Below are positions 1 to 8,025 of a stretch of DNA of 64,000 nucleotides, one piece after another. Below the pieces are notes generated by a model. That model saw only the letters and a list, made by a program, of their open reading frames with translations. It had not been told where the DNA came from and ran no database searches. The stretch lies in assembly GCA_947452235.1 (NCBI GenBank), contig CANGBK010000001.1, forward strand, positions 33,938 through 97,937. The letters run 5' to 3'. The DNA is from Micrococcales bacterium. GTDB lineage: Bacteria; Actinomycetota; Actinomycetes; Actinomycetales; Microbacteriaceae. Within the stretch, counting starts at the first letter, position 1, and each line of letters starts with the position of its first letter. The position numbers and the translations under genes are program-made.

Positions 1-10
1 ATAACTAAAG

Positions 11-50
11 GTCTTGGTGGGATCCTTCGGGGTTCCACCAAGACTTTTTT
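11..50 (+). terminator. Rho-independent terminator of the upstream gene
   Basis: A perfect 10-bp stem (11-20 with 35-44) is extended by weaker pairs and capped by a C(UUCG)G tetraloop at 25-30, then followed by six T residues (45-50). It would end transcription of a + strand gene lying left of the window. Because a peptide-transport operon follows, that gene could be its substrate-binding protein (inference). Confidence 0.85.
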
Positions 51-73
51 AACTTCCACTACAGTTCAATATC

Positions 74-103
74 TGGCTTGGCTTTAGTGCCATCGGCTAT
101 ACT
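74..103 (+). promoter_or_regulatory. Candidate promoter of the peptide transporter operon
   Basis: A good -10 hexamer, TATACT (98-103), lies 18 bp after a weak -35-like TGGCTT (74-79), between the upstream terminator and the TTG start at 154. The -35 match is poor, so only the -10 is convincing. Confidence 0.35.
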
Positions 104-153
104 TTTTCAGAGAATGGGCTAAGCCGCCCGCCGGGAAAGAATCGAGAAATAAA

Positions 154-1695
154 TTGCTCGCTTACATCGCACGAAGAGTCGCCATCGCAGTGATGATTCT
201 GTTTGGATCGACATTCATTACTTACAACCTTGAGGCATATGCGGGTGACCCGCTTCTGGGTCTTGCTGAATCAACTGCGCCTAACAAAGAGAAGTTGATA
301 GCTCAGCTAACGGCTCAGTTGCAATTGGATGTTCCGCCTCCTGCTCGTTACTTCTTGTGGCTTAAAGGGGTGCTTGGTGGATTCATCGGTCACTTCGATC
401 TTGGTGTAACTCGCCAGAGCAGATCTGTCTTGGATGAGATTGCATCTGCAGTGCCGACGACTGTTCGTCTACTAACGACTTCAACTGTTCTTGCCATCGT
501 GCTCGGTATCACCCTAGGTGTTATTAGTGCGATTCGTCAGTACTCACGTCTTGACTACACAATGACTTTTACCGTTTTCCTTTTGTTCTCACTCCCAATC
601 TTCTGGGTAGCAGTTCTTCTAAAGCAGTTCCTTGCTATTAGCTTCAACGACTACCTTCAGGATCCAAAAATAAATTACTTGGCAATGCTAGTTATCGCTG
701 CCATAGTCGGTGTTGTTCTGGCTGGTTTCGTCAGTGGCTCTCGTAAGAGAGTTTTGATCACTTGGGCATCTGGTTTTGCAGTTACTTCAGGTATTTTGAT
801 TTACATTGACCAGACACGTTGGGCGCTTAACCCTAGCCTTGGAATCTTTGTTATTGGAGTCTGTGGTGTTGGTTTGGCTTATGGCCTTACTTATGTATTT
901 GCAGGTATGCACAACCGCAGAGCGCTTTATGCAGGTCTAACCTCAGCGGCTTTGGCTGTAATCATGTATTACCCATTCCGCGCGCTTGTTCCAGCCAGCG
1001 CTGGCTTCCCTCAGTTGCTTGCTGTTTGCTTGGTTATGTTGGCAGTTGCCTACTTTGTTGGATTCTTCTTTACCAAGATTGACAAGGGTCCCGTAATCCG
1101 AGTTTCGATTTTGGTTGCATTCTTGACCTCTATGTTGACGGTCGTTGACCGGCTAATGCAAACCTGGCACTCATACATGACCGATCCAGCGGTTGATGGA
1201 CGTCCAGTTCAAACTGTTGGTCCTATGAACACTTTGCTGCAGACCACCGATTTCTGGATGATTACTTTGGACAGCTTGGTTCACGTTGCTCTTCCAACTA
1301 TTGCGCTAACCCTGGTTGGTTTCTCAGGCTACGTTCGATACGCTCGTGGTTCACTGCTTGAAGTTCTAAACATGGACTACATCAGAACTGCTCGAGCTAA
1401 AGGTCTTGCAGAGCGTGAAGTTATTCTTCGTCACGCACTTCGTAACGCAATGATTCCTCTAACCACACTTGTTGCTTTTGACATCGCAGGTATTTTGGGT
1501 GGAGCTATCATCACAGAATCTGTATTCGGTTGGCACGGTATGGGTAGCTTGTTCAACGTAGCTATTCAAACTCAAGACTTGAAGCTGCTCATGGGTACTT
1601 TTGCCATTACCTCCTTCTTGGCTGTCATGGCAACCCTTGCAGCGGACATTATTTATTCCGCACTTGACCCTCGCATTCGCATTGGAAAGAAGTAA
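154..1695 (+). CDS. Peptide ABC transporter permease, DppB/OppB type
   Basis: Inner permease subunit of a di/oligopeptide ABC importer in the cytoplasmic membrane. The protein (513 aa) begins with the typical DppB N-terminus and first membrane helix (about 9-29). The conserved EAA loop that docks on the ATPase is at about 409-436 (YIRTARAKG then HALRNAMIPL). It is about 190 residues longer than the classical 300-340 aa family because extra membrane helices (roughly 175-335) sit in the middle, a form I associate with actinobacterial homologues. The start is TTG at 154 with only a weak ribosome-binding site. The second permease follows after 5 nt. The exact substrate cannot be told from the sequence. 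Confidence 0.9.
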   Translation: MLAYIARRVAIAVMILFGSTFITYNLEAYAGDPLLGLAESTAPNKEKLIAQLTAQLQLDVPPPARYFLWLKGVLGGFIGHFDLGVTRQSRSVLDEIASAVPTTVRLLTTSTVLAIVLGITLGVISAIRQYSRLDYTMTFTVFLLFSLPIFWVAVLLKQFLAISFNDYLQDPKINYLAMLVIAAIVGVVLAGFVSGSRKRVLITWASGFAVTSGILIYIDQTRWALNPSLGIFVIGVCGVGLAYGLTYVFAGMHNRRALYAGLTSAALAVIMYYPFRALVPASAGFPQLLAVCLVMLAVAYFVGFFFTKIDKGPVIRVSILVAFLTSMLTVVDRLMQTWHSYMTDPAVDGRPVQTVGPMNTLLQTTDFWMITLDSLVHVALPTIALTLVGFSGYVRYARGSLLEVLNMDYIRTARAKGLAEREVILRHALRNAMIPLTTLVAFDIAGILGGAIITESVFGWHGMGSLFNVAIQTQDLKLLMGTFAITSFLAVMATLAADIIYSALDPRIRIGKK

Positions 1696-1700
1696 GACAA

Positions 1701-2723
1701 ATGGCTAGCAAAAAAGATAAGAACGTAGCTAAAGAGTCAACCACTGTTGGCGAAAACGCAATTGCTAACAGAGAGACTGAAGGTTTAAGCCAAGGTCAGA
1801 TCATTCGCCGTCGCTTCATGCAGCACAAGCCTGCTGTTGCCGGTTTGATCTTCATGATCTTCTTCACCTTGTTCATGTATTCGGCTTCAGGTATTCACCT
1901 AGGAACTGAGAAGAACCCAATCAACTGGCAGGGATGGTGGCCTTACACAATTAGAGACATCACTGCCGCTTCTGGTGCCGGAGACCCAAGCTGGGCTCAC
2001 CCAATGGGTCTAGACCCACTTCACCTGGACTACTTTGCCCTTGTGAGCCGTGGAGCTGAAATTTCTTTGATGGTTATGGTCATCATTGGTGGTCTAGGTG
2101 GACTTCTTGGAACCATCATGGGTGCAGTTTCTGGTTTCTTCGGTGGCTGGATTGACGCAATCATGATGCGTTTCACAGACTTCATCATCACTATTCCAGC
2201 AATCTTGATCGGTGCTGTTATTGGATTCCGCGTTGGTAACCTGGGTGTTTTTGCTTTGGCTATCTTCCTTGGTTTGTTCTCTTGGACTGGTTTAGCTCGT
2301 TTGGTGAGAGGTGAATTCTTGTCTCTTCGTGAGCGCGAATTCGTTGATGCCGCTCGTGTTGCTGGCGCCTCTAACCGAAGAATCATCTTCAAGCACATTC
2401 TGCCTAACGCTATCGGTGTGATTATCGTGTCTGTTACTTTGCTTTTGGCAGGTTCGATTTTGACTGAGACAGGTCTTTCATACCTTGGCTTTGGTGTTCA
2501 GGCACCTGACGTTTCGTTGGGAACTCTAATCAACCAGTATCAAGATGCTTTCACAGTTGCACCTTGGTTGTTCTGGTGGCCTGGTGTGATCATCATTCTT
2601 ATTGCGTTGAGCATCAACTTCGTTGGTGATGGTCTACGTGACGCGTTCGACCCTCGTCAACGCCGTCGCATTAAGCGCAAGGACTTCCAGCTAGAAGCTG
2701 CGAAGAGCCGTCCAGGTAAGTAA
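1701..2723 (+). CDS. Peptide ABC transporter permease, DppC/OppC type
   Basis: Second permease subunit of the peptide importer (340 aa), partner of the DppB-like protein just upstream. It has a cytoplasmic N-terminal tail (about 1-40), a first membrane helix at about 45-65, a non-cytoplasmic segment, then five membrane helices. The EAA loop is at about 216-239 (DAARVAGAS then HILPNAIG). The gene follows its partner by 5 nt, so co-transcription is likely. The ATPase gene is 667 nt downstream, the gap being filled by an oppositely oriented gene, which is unusual for this operon type. A clean AGAGG motif lies just after the stop codon at 2726-2730. Confidence 0.92.
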   Translation: MASKKDKNVAKESTTVGENAIANRETEGLSQGQIIRRRFMQHKPAVAGLIFMIFFTLFMYSASGIHLGTEKNPINWQGWWPYTIRDITAASGAGDPSWAHPMGLDPLHLDYFALVSRGAEISLMVMVIIGGLGGLLGTIMGAVSGFFGGWIDAIMMRFTDFIITIPAILIGAVIGFRVGNLGVFALAIFLGLFSWTGLARLVRGEFLSLREREFVDAARVAGASNRRIIFKHILPNAIGVIIVSVTLLLAGSILTETGLSYLGFGVQAPDVSLGTLINQYQDAFTVAPWLFWWPGVIIILIALSINFVGDGLRDAFDPRQRRRIKRKDFQLEAAKSRPGK

Positions 2724-2734
2724 TTAGAGGAACT

Positions 2735-3319
2735 TTAATGCATGAGGTTATAGAGCAGAACTGCTGTGCTGGCAATGGTAATTGCCAGTGCAAGCCAGTC
2801 GTAGCTCTTAGTCAGATGGCCGAGAGCGCTACCAGCGTTCAAAGCCTCGCTCTTGCGTTTGAGGGACAAGATCAGAGCAACACCACTATCAGCTCCGGGT
2901 GCTGCGCTGGGGGAGATCACTTTTCTACTTTCGAGGCCAGTGCCTTTGAAATCGGATTCGTGGATTCTTCTAGTGCTGTATCGACCGGGTGCTGTGGCGG
3001 CCCAAGCGCTGAAGGTTCCTTCGTTAGTTTCAACCTTGAAAGTAAATCTGGTGTCGAAATCGATAGCGCGATGCCAGCCGATGCTGATCTTTTGAAAAGG
3101 GTTGACGATGTCAATCTGTTCGTCACTGAGAACAAGCTTGGGCTTGACGACAAAGACGTAGCAAAGAATGTCAGCTGCTGCGCTGTTGATCAGACTAACG
3201 ATGGTCTCCTGAGTTTTGCCAGCGACAGCGAAACCAATGATTACGCTCAGTTCAATTGCTGCCAGGATGCTGAAGTAAATCCAGCTACTTCTAGGTCTGT
3301 AAACATACTTATTGGTCAT
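2735..3319 (-). CDS. Actinobacterial PH-domain membrane protein
   Basis: A 194-aa protein with a hydrophobic N-terminal pair of helices (about 13-55), a soluble PH-like domain (about 57-165, with the GWHRAIDFDT and FSAWAAT segments of actinobacterial PH-domain proteins) and a C-terminal membrane helix (about 172-192). The molecular role of this family is unknown to me; PH domains generally bind lipids or proteins. It lies antisense inside the peptide-transporter operon. Its coding strand contains no TTA, CTA or TCA codons despite about 18 Leu and 20 Ser, so the opposite strand is also open over its whole length. The ATG at 3319 has a weak ribosome-binding site. Confidence 0.75.
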   Translation of the reverse strand: MTNKYVYRPRSSWIYFSILAAIELSVIIGFAVAGKTQETIVSLINSAAADILCYVFVVKPKLVLSDEQIDIVNPFQKISIGWHRAIDFDTRFTFKVETNEGTFSAWAATAPGRYSTRRIHESDFKGTGLESRKVISPSAAPGADSGVALILSLKRKSEALNAGSALGHLTKSYDWLALAITIASTAVLLYNLMH

Positions 3320-3390
3320 GCAACACAGAATACCCCAAGCGAAGAATTCAATTTTGTAAGTTCAAACACTACGAAAGGTGCCTAATAATC

Positions 3391-5076
3391 ATGGCGACTA
3401 ATCTAACCAAAAAATCAAACCAGGATGCCATCCTTGAAGTTAAAGACTTCAACGTGGAGTTCTGGGTTGACGGCGTCTGGTATCCAGCAGTTATCGACAT
3501 GAACTTCGAGGTTGCTGCCGGTGAGGTTTTGGCTATCGTAGGTGAGTCTGGTTCTGGAAAGTCAACCACAGCTATGGGTCTTATGGGCCTTCTTGCTGGT
3601 AACGCTAGAAGTTCAGGTAGCGTCAAGGTTAAGGGCACAGAGCTTCTAAACCAGCCGGTATCCACTTTGCGTAAGTTCCGCGGTAAGGAAGTTGCTTACA
3701 TCTTCCAGGAGCCTATGACCGCTCTGAACCCTGTTTACACAATTGGTTTTCAGATTGTTGAAGTTCTTAGAACCCACTTCGATATGGGTCCAGACATGGC
3801 TCGTGATCGTGCTATTGAACTTATTGGAATGGTTGAAATTCCTAACCCTGAGGCTTCTTTTGACAAATATCCTCACCAGCTCTCAGGTGGTCAGCGTCAG
3901 CGTGCAATGATCGCTCAGTCACTTGCGTGTGACCCTGCACTTTTGATTGCTGACGAGCCGACTACGGCTCTGGACGTAACTGTTCAGGCTGAAATCCTAG
4001 ATCTTATGCGTGGTTTGAAAGACAAGTTGAATTCAGCTGTTCTTTTGATCACCCACGACATGGGAGTGGTTGCTGACCTTTCTGACCGTATCTTGGTTAT
4101 GAAGGACGGTCTAACAGTTGAAGAGAATTCAGCTGACAACATCTTTAATCGCCCTCAGCACCCATACACAAAGTCTTTGTTGGCTTCTGTTCCTAAGTTG
4201 GGCTCTGTCAAAGTTAGAACTCTTGCTGCTGAGGCCAAGAAGGCTGACTCTGTTCTTGAAGTTACCAACTTGGTTATCGAGTATCCAAAGCGTGGACGTG
4301 TTCCAGCTTTCCGCGCTGTTGATGACATCAGCTTTGACATCAAGCCTGGTGAAATCCTAGGTTTGGTTGGTGAGTCTGGTTCTGGTAAGACCACTGTTGG
4401 TCGTGCTTCTATCGGTCTTCTGCCGGTTCACTCAGGTTCAATCAAGATTTTGGGTAATGAGATCGGTGGCGCGAAGCCTCGCGATTTGAAAGAGATCCGT
4501 AAGCACACCGGTATCGTCTTCCAAGACCCTGCATCATCTTTGAACCCTCGTCTACCTATCGGTGAAAGCATTGGTGAACCTTTGTTCCTTGCTGGCGAAG
4601 CTAAGGGTGAAGAACTTCACAGAAGAGTTGAAGATCTTCTAGATTCTGTTGAACTTCCACGTTCATACCGTAACCGTTACCCTCACGAGCTTTCTGGTGG
4701 TCAGAAGCAACGTGTTGGTATTGCTCGTGCTTTGGCTTTATCTCCAGATCTTTTGATTGCGGACGAGCCAACTTCAGCCCTTGACGTATCTGTGCAGGCT
4801 CGTTTCCTTGAGCTTTTGCAGGAACTTCAGGACAGCCTAAAGTTCGCTTGTTTGTTCATCACACACGATATTGGTGTGGTTGACATCCTTGCTCACCGTA
4901 TTGCTGTTATGCAGAACGGTAAGTTGGTTGAGATTGGCCCTCGTGACCAGATCTTGAACAACCCTCAAGAGCTATACACTCAGAGCCTTCTCGCTGCTGT
5001 TCCTGTTCCTAACCCAGCAGAGCAGAAGAAGCGCCGCGAGGCTCGTGCCAAGCTTCTAGCTAAAATCGGCAAGTAA
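3391..5076 (+). CDS. Peptide ABC transporter ATPase, fused DppD-DppF
   Basis: Cytoplasmic ATPase that powers the peptide importer. The 561-aa chain has two complete ABC domains. Domain one has a Walker A GESGSGKST at about 51-59, LSGGQRQR at about 164 and Walker B LLIADEPT. Domain two has GESGSGKTT at about 327, LSGGQKQR at about 434 and LLIADEPTSALD. Each is followed by the oligopeptide-type C-terminal extension (the HPYTKSLLA segment in the first). One fused gene replaces the usual separate dppD and dppF. The start ATG has GAAAGG about 13 nt upstream. A hairpin follows the stop. Confidence 0.95.
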   Translation: MATNLTKKSNQDAILEVKDFNVEFWVDGVWYPAVIDMNFEVAAGEVLAIVGESGSGKSTTAMGLMGLLAGNARSSGSVKVKGTELLNQPVSTLRKFRGKEVAYIFQEPMTALNPVYTIGFQIVEVLRTHFDMGPDMARDRAIELIGMVEIPNPEASFDKYPHQLSGGQRQRAMIAQSLACDPALLIADEPTTALDVTVQAEILDLMRGLKDKLNSAVLLITHDMGVVADLSDRILVMKDGLTVEENSADNIFNRPQHPYTKSLLASVPKLGSVKVRTLAAEAKKADSVLEVTNLVIEYPKRGRVPAFRAVDDISFDIKPGEILGLVGESGSGKTTVGRASIGLLPVHSGSIKILGNEIGGAKPRDLKEIRKHTGIVFQDPASSLNPRLPIGESIGEPLFLAGEAKGEELHRRVEDLLDSVELPRSYRNRYPHELSGGQKQRVGIARALALSPDLLIADEPTSALDVSVQARFLELLQELQDSLKFACLFITHDIGVVDILAHRIAVMQNGKLVEIGPRDQILNNPQELYTQSLLAAVPVPNPAEQKKRREARAKLLAKIGK

Positions 5077-5086
5077 ATCTCTTTAG

Positions 5087-5121
5087 CTAACCGAGGTGGG
5101 TTTTTGACCGGCCTCGGTTAG
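5087..5121 (+). terminator. Stem-loop after the peptide transporter operon
   Basis: A perfect 10-bp stem (5087-5096 with 5112-5121) with a T-rich loop lies between the ATPase gene and typA. No clean U-tract follows the stem, so termination efficiency is uncertain. Confidence 0.55.
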
Positions 5122-5204
5122 ACTTTAACCAATCGGGTTCATCGCCCAATAAATCCCTAGAGCGATTATTTTTAGTCGTTTCACTATGCCCAAAGGACCC
5201 CTAA

Positions 5205-7118
5205 ATGGCCCAAGTCTCAAGAGACGATATTCGTAACGTAGCTATTGTTGCTCACGTTGACCACGGTAAGACCACTTTGGTTGACGCCATGCTTCGTCAA
5301 ACAGGTTCATTCGGTGATCACGCCAACTTGGGTGAGCGCATCATGGACTCAGGGGATCTTGAGCGCGAAAAGGGTATTACTATCCTTGCTAAGAACACTG
5401 CTATCTCTTACAAGGGCCCTAGTGCTGATGGTAAAGAAATCACCATCAACGTTATTGACACCCCAGGTCACGCTGACTTCGGTGGAGAAGTTGAACGTGG
5501 TCTATCGATGGTTGACGGCGTTGTTCTTCTTGTTGACGCTTCTGAAGGTCCGCTACCTCAGACTCGTTTCGTTTTGCGTAAGGCTTTGGAAGCTAACCTG
5601 ACGGTTATCTTGCTAGTAAACAAGACTGACCGTCCTGATGCTCGTATTGATGAAGTTGTTGAAGAGACTCACGACTTGCTTTTGGGTCTTGCCTCAGACA
5701 TTCACGAAGATGTTCCAGATCTTGATGTTGATGCAATCTTGGACCTTCCAGTTATTTATGCTTCTGGTCGTAATGGTCGTGCCAGCCTAAACAAGCCTGC
5801 CGATGGAACTCTTCCAGACAACGAAGACCTTGAGCCGTTATTCGCTGCTATCTTGAAGCACATCCCAGCACCGGTTTATGACGATGAAGCTCCTTTGCAG
5901 GCTCACGTTACTAACCTTGATGCTTCACCTTTCTTGGGTCGTCTTGCACTTCTTCGTATCTTCAATGGAACTATTCGTAAGGGCCAGCAGGTCGCTTGGG
6001 TTCGCCAGGATGGCACCACTCAGAATGTGAAGATTACGGAACTTCTAAAGACCAAAGCTTTGGATCGATTCCCAACAGACTCAGCAACTGCGGGTGACAT
6101 TGTTGCGGTTGCCGGTATTGAAGAGATCACCATCGGTGAAACTCTTGCAGATCCAAATGACATTAGAGCACTACCGCTAATCAAAGTTGATGACCCTGCT
6201 ATCTCTATGACCATTGGTATTAACACTTCACCTATGGCTGGTCGTGTTAAGGGAGCCAAGGTTACCGCTCGTTTGGTGAAGGATCGTTTGGACCGTGAAC
6301 TTATCGGTAACGTATCTATCAAAGTTTTGCCAACTGAACGTCCTGATGCTTGGGAAGTTCAGGGACGTGGTGAACTTGCTCTAGCCATCTTGGTTGAGCA
6401 GATGCGTCGTGAAGGTTATGAACTAACCGTTGGTAAGCCTCAGGTGGTCACCAAGAAGATTGATGGCAAGCTCCACGAGCCAGTTGAAGATCTAACCATT
6501 GACGTTCCAGAAGAGTTCTTAGGTGCTATGACCCAGTTGCTTGCTGCTCGCAAGGGTCGCATGAAGAACATGGTTAACCACTCAACCGGTTGGGTGAGAA
6601 TGGAATTCCTTGTTCCATCTCGTGGTCTTATCGGCTTTAGAACTGAGTTCCTAACTTCAACCAAGGGAACCGGAATTGCTAACGCCATCTCAGCAGGCTA
6701 CGAGCCTTGGGCTGGAGAAATTGTTACCCGAACTAACGGTTCGCTTGTTGCTGACCGTGCTGGTGTTGCAACACCGTTCGCGATGATTGCACTGCAAGAG
6801 CGTGGATCGTTCTTCGTTGAGCCAACCAGTGAGGTTTATGCAGGAATGGTTGTTGGTGAGAACTCTAGAGCTGATGACATGGATATCAACATCACTAAAG
6901 AGAAGAAGCTAACTAACATGCGTGCATCTTCATCTGATGAATTCCAGGCGCTAACTCCACCTAAGAAGCTTTCTTTGGAAGAGTGTTTAGAGTTCGCTAG
7001 AGAAGACGAGTGTGTTGAGGTTACTCCTGAAGCAACTCGTATTCGTAAGGTTGAGCTTGACCCAACTCTTCGTGCCAGATTACTAGCTAACAAGAAGCGT
7101 GCAAACGAAAACGCTTAG
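5205..7118 (+). CDS. typA: Ribosome-associated GTPase TypA/BipA
   Basis: Translational GTPase of the EF-G/LepA superfamily that binds the ribosome and supports ribosome assembly and stress or cold adaptation. The 637-aa length is normal. Visible motifs: G1 AHVDHGKT at 16-23, G3 DTPGHADFGGEVERG at about 86, and G4 NKTDRPDAR at about 139, then domain II and the BipA-specific C-terminal part. AAAGGA (5192-5197) lies 7 nt before the ATG. The 3' end overlaps the stop of the convergent iron permease gene by 4 nt. Confidence 0.97.
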   Translation: MAQVSRDDIRNVAIVAHVDHGKTTLVDAMLRQTGSFGDHANLGERIMDSGDLEREKGITILAKNTAISYKGPSADGKEITINVIDTPGHADFGGEVERGLSMVDGVVLLVDASEGPLPQTRFVLRKALEANLTVILLVNKTDRPDARIDEVVEETHDLLLGLASDIHEDVPDLDVDAILDLPVIYASGRNGRASLNKPADGTLPDNEDLEPLFAAILKHIPAPVYDDEAPLQAHVTNLDASPFLGRLALLRIFNGTIRKGQQVAWVRQDGTTQNVKITELLKTKALDRFPTDSATAGDIVAVAGIEEITIGETLADPNDIRALPLIKVDDPAISMTIGINTSPMAGRVKGAKVTARLVKDRLDRELIGNVSIKVLPTERPDAWEVQGRGELALAILVEQMRREGYELTVGKPQVVTKKIDGKLHEPVEDLTIDVPEEFLGAMTQLLAARKGRMKNMVNHSTGWVRMEFLVPSRGLIGFRTEFLTSTKGTGIANAISAGYEPWAGEIVTRTNGSLVADRAGVATPFAMIALQERGSFFVEPTSEVYAGMVVGENSRADDMDINITKEKKLTNMRASSSDEFQALTPPKKLSLEECLEFAREDECVEVTPEATRIRKVELDPTLRARLLANKKRANENA

Positions 7119-7912
7119 TTCTTTTTAGGCTTCAGGTATAGCCAGCCAACGATAGCAACATAGATTACCCAACTTGCGCTAACCAAAATGGTTGGAGCCG
7201 AGTTGAAGCTAATTGTTCCTCGTAGCAGAGTATCCAGAGCACTGCCATCAGTGATTATGCCGGTTAGGTCGTAGGCAGTTTGATTTAGGAATGGTAGCCA
7301 ACCTATTTCTTGCAGTTCGCCAACACCATAAGCCAAAATTCCGGCTGCAACGATAATCAGGAATAAGCCTGTGTATTTGAAGAACAACTGCAGGTTGAGT
7401 TTCACTGAACCTTTGTAAACAAGGTAACCAATAATCGCAGACACTATTAGTCCTAGAGCTGCTCCTAGTAATGGGTTGGTATCTGGACCGGTTGCTCTTG
7501 AAGCGCTCCAGATGAATACTGATGTTTCAATACCTTCGCGAATAACCGCTAGGAAGGCAACCGCGACCAGGGTGAAGGTCTTTGTGTTTGAGTTATCGAC
7601 CTGGGCTTGTAGCTTGGACTTCATGAATCGGGACTGTTTAGACATCCAGAAGATCATCCATGTAACAAAGATCATGGCGGTAATAGATGCAAGTCCGGAG
7701 ATGAGTTCGTTGGTTCCTTCAGGAACAACAGCAACGAACTCGGCTAGGGCAAAACCAACAGAAATAGAGACTAGGACCGCTAAGGCGGTTCCAAAGAGGA
7801 TTCTTCGGACTGCGTTAGGGGAGCCGGTTTTGAGGGAATATGCGACCAGAATGCCTACGATTAGAGAAGCTTCTAGGCCTTCTCTTAGGCCAATCAGGAA
7901 ATTAGCTAGCAC
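7115..7912 (-). CDS. efeU: High-affinity iron permease, FTR1/EfeU family
   Basis: Membrane permease for iron uptake (265 aa, about seven helices). Two REGxE motifs that coordinate iron in this family are present: REGLE at residues 10-14 and REGIE at about 127-131. No efeO or efeB is adjacent, so the permease stands alone or its partners lie elsewhere. A DtxR/IdeR-like palindrome overlaps the likely -10 element upstream (7947-7964), implying repression by iron-loaded regulator (inference). The gene converges on typA with a 4-nt overlap. Confidence 0.92.
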   Translation of the reverse strand: MLANFLIGLREGLEASLIVGILVAYSLKTGSPNAVRRILFGTALAVLVSISVGFALAEFVAVVPEGTNELISGLASITAMIFVTWMIFWMSKQSRFMKSKLQAQVDNSNTKTFTLVAVAFLAVIREGIETSVFIWSASRATGPDTNPLLGAALGLIVSAIIGYLVYKGSVKLNLQLFFKYTGLFLIIVAAGILAYGVGELQEIGWLPFLNQTAYDLTGIITDGSALDTLLRGTISFNSAPTILVSASWVIYVAIVGWLYLKPKKN

Positions 7913-7946
7913 TCTTGCCTTTCGCGATGGTTATCAGACCACTCGA

Positions 7947-7964
7947 AGTTAGGGTTACCTAACT
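7947..7964 (-). promoter_or_regulatory. DtxR/IdeR-like iron operator upstream of efeU
   Basis: A perfect inverted repeat, AGTTAGG-GTTA-CCTAACT, lies 35-52 nt upstream of the efeU start. Read on the - strand it matches most positions of the known IdeR/DtxR box TTAGGTTAGSCTAACCTAA, differing mainly in the centre. Confidence 0.65.
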
Positions 7965-7988
7965 AAATCTACTACCTGCCTGAAACAA
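7960..7988 (-). promoter_or_regulatory. Candidate efeU promoter
   Basis: On the - strand, TTGTTT (7988-7983) and TAGTTA (7965-7960) are separated by 17 bp. The -10 overlaps the iron operator, the geometry expected for repression. Confidence 0.45.
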
Positions 7989-8025
7989 GGTCAAGAGAGG
8001 GTATTTCTAAACTAAGGTTTTTCTT

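Noticed and set aside
2738..3385. 215-codon + strand Cys-rich open frame with good Shine-Dalgarno
   Set aside because: Not listed as a gene because the - strand encodes a recognisable PH-domain membrane protein in the same codon register, and the CC pairs are what Ala-Ala (GCA) codons give in antisense. Kept only as a finding.
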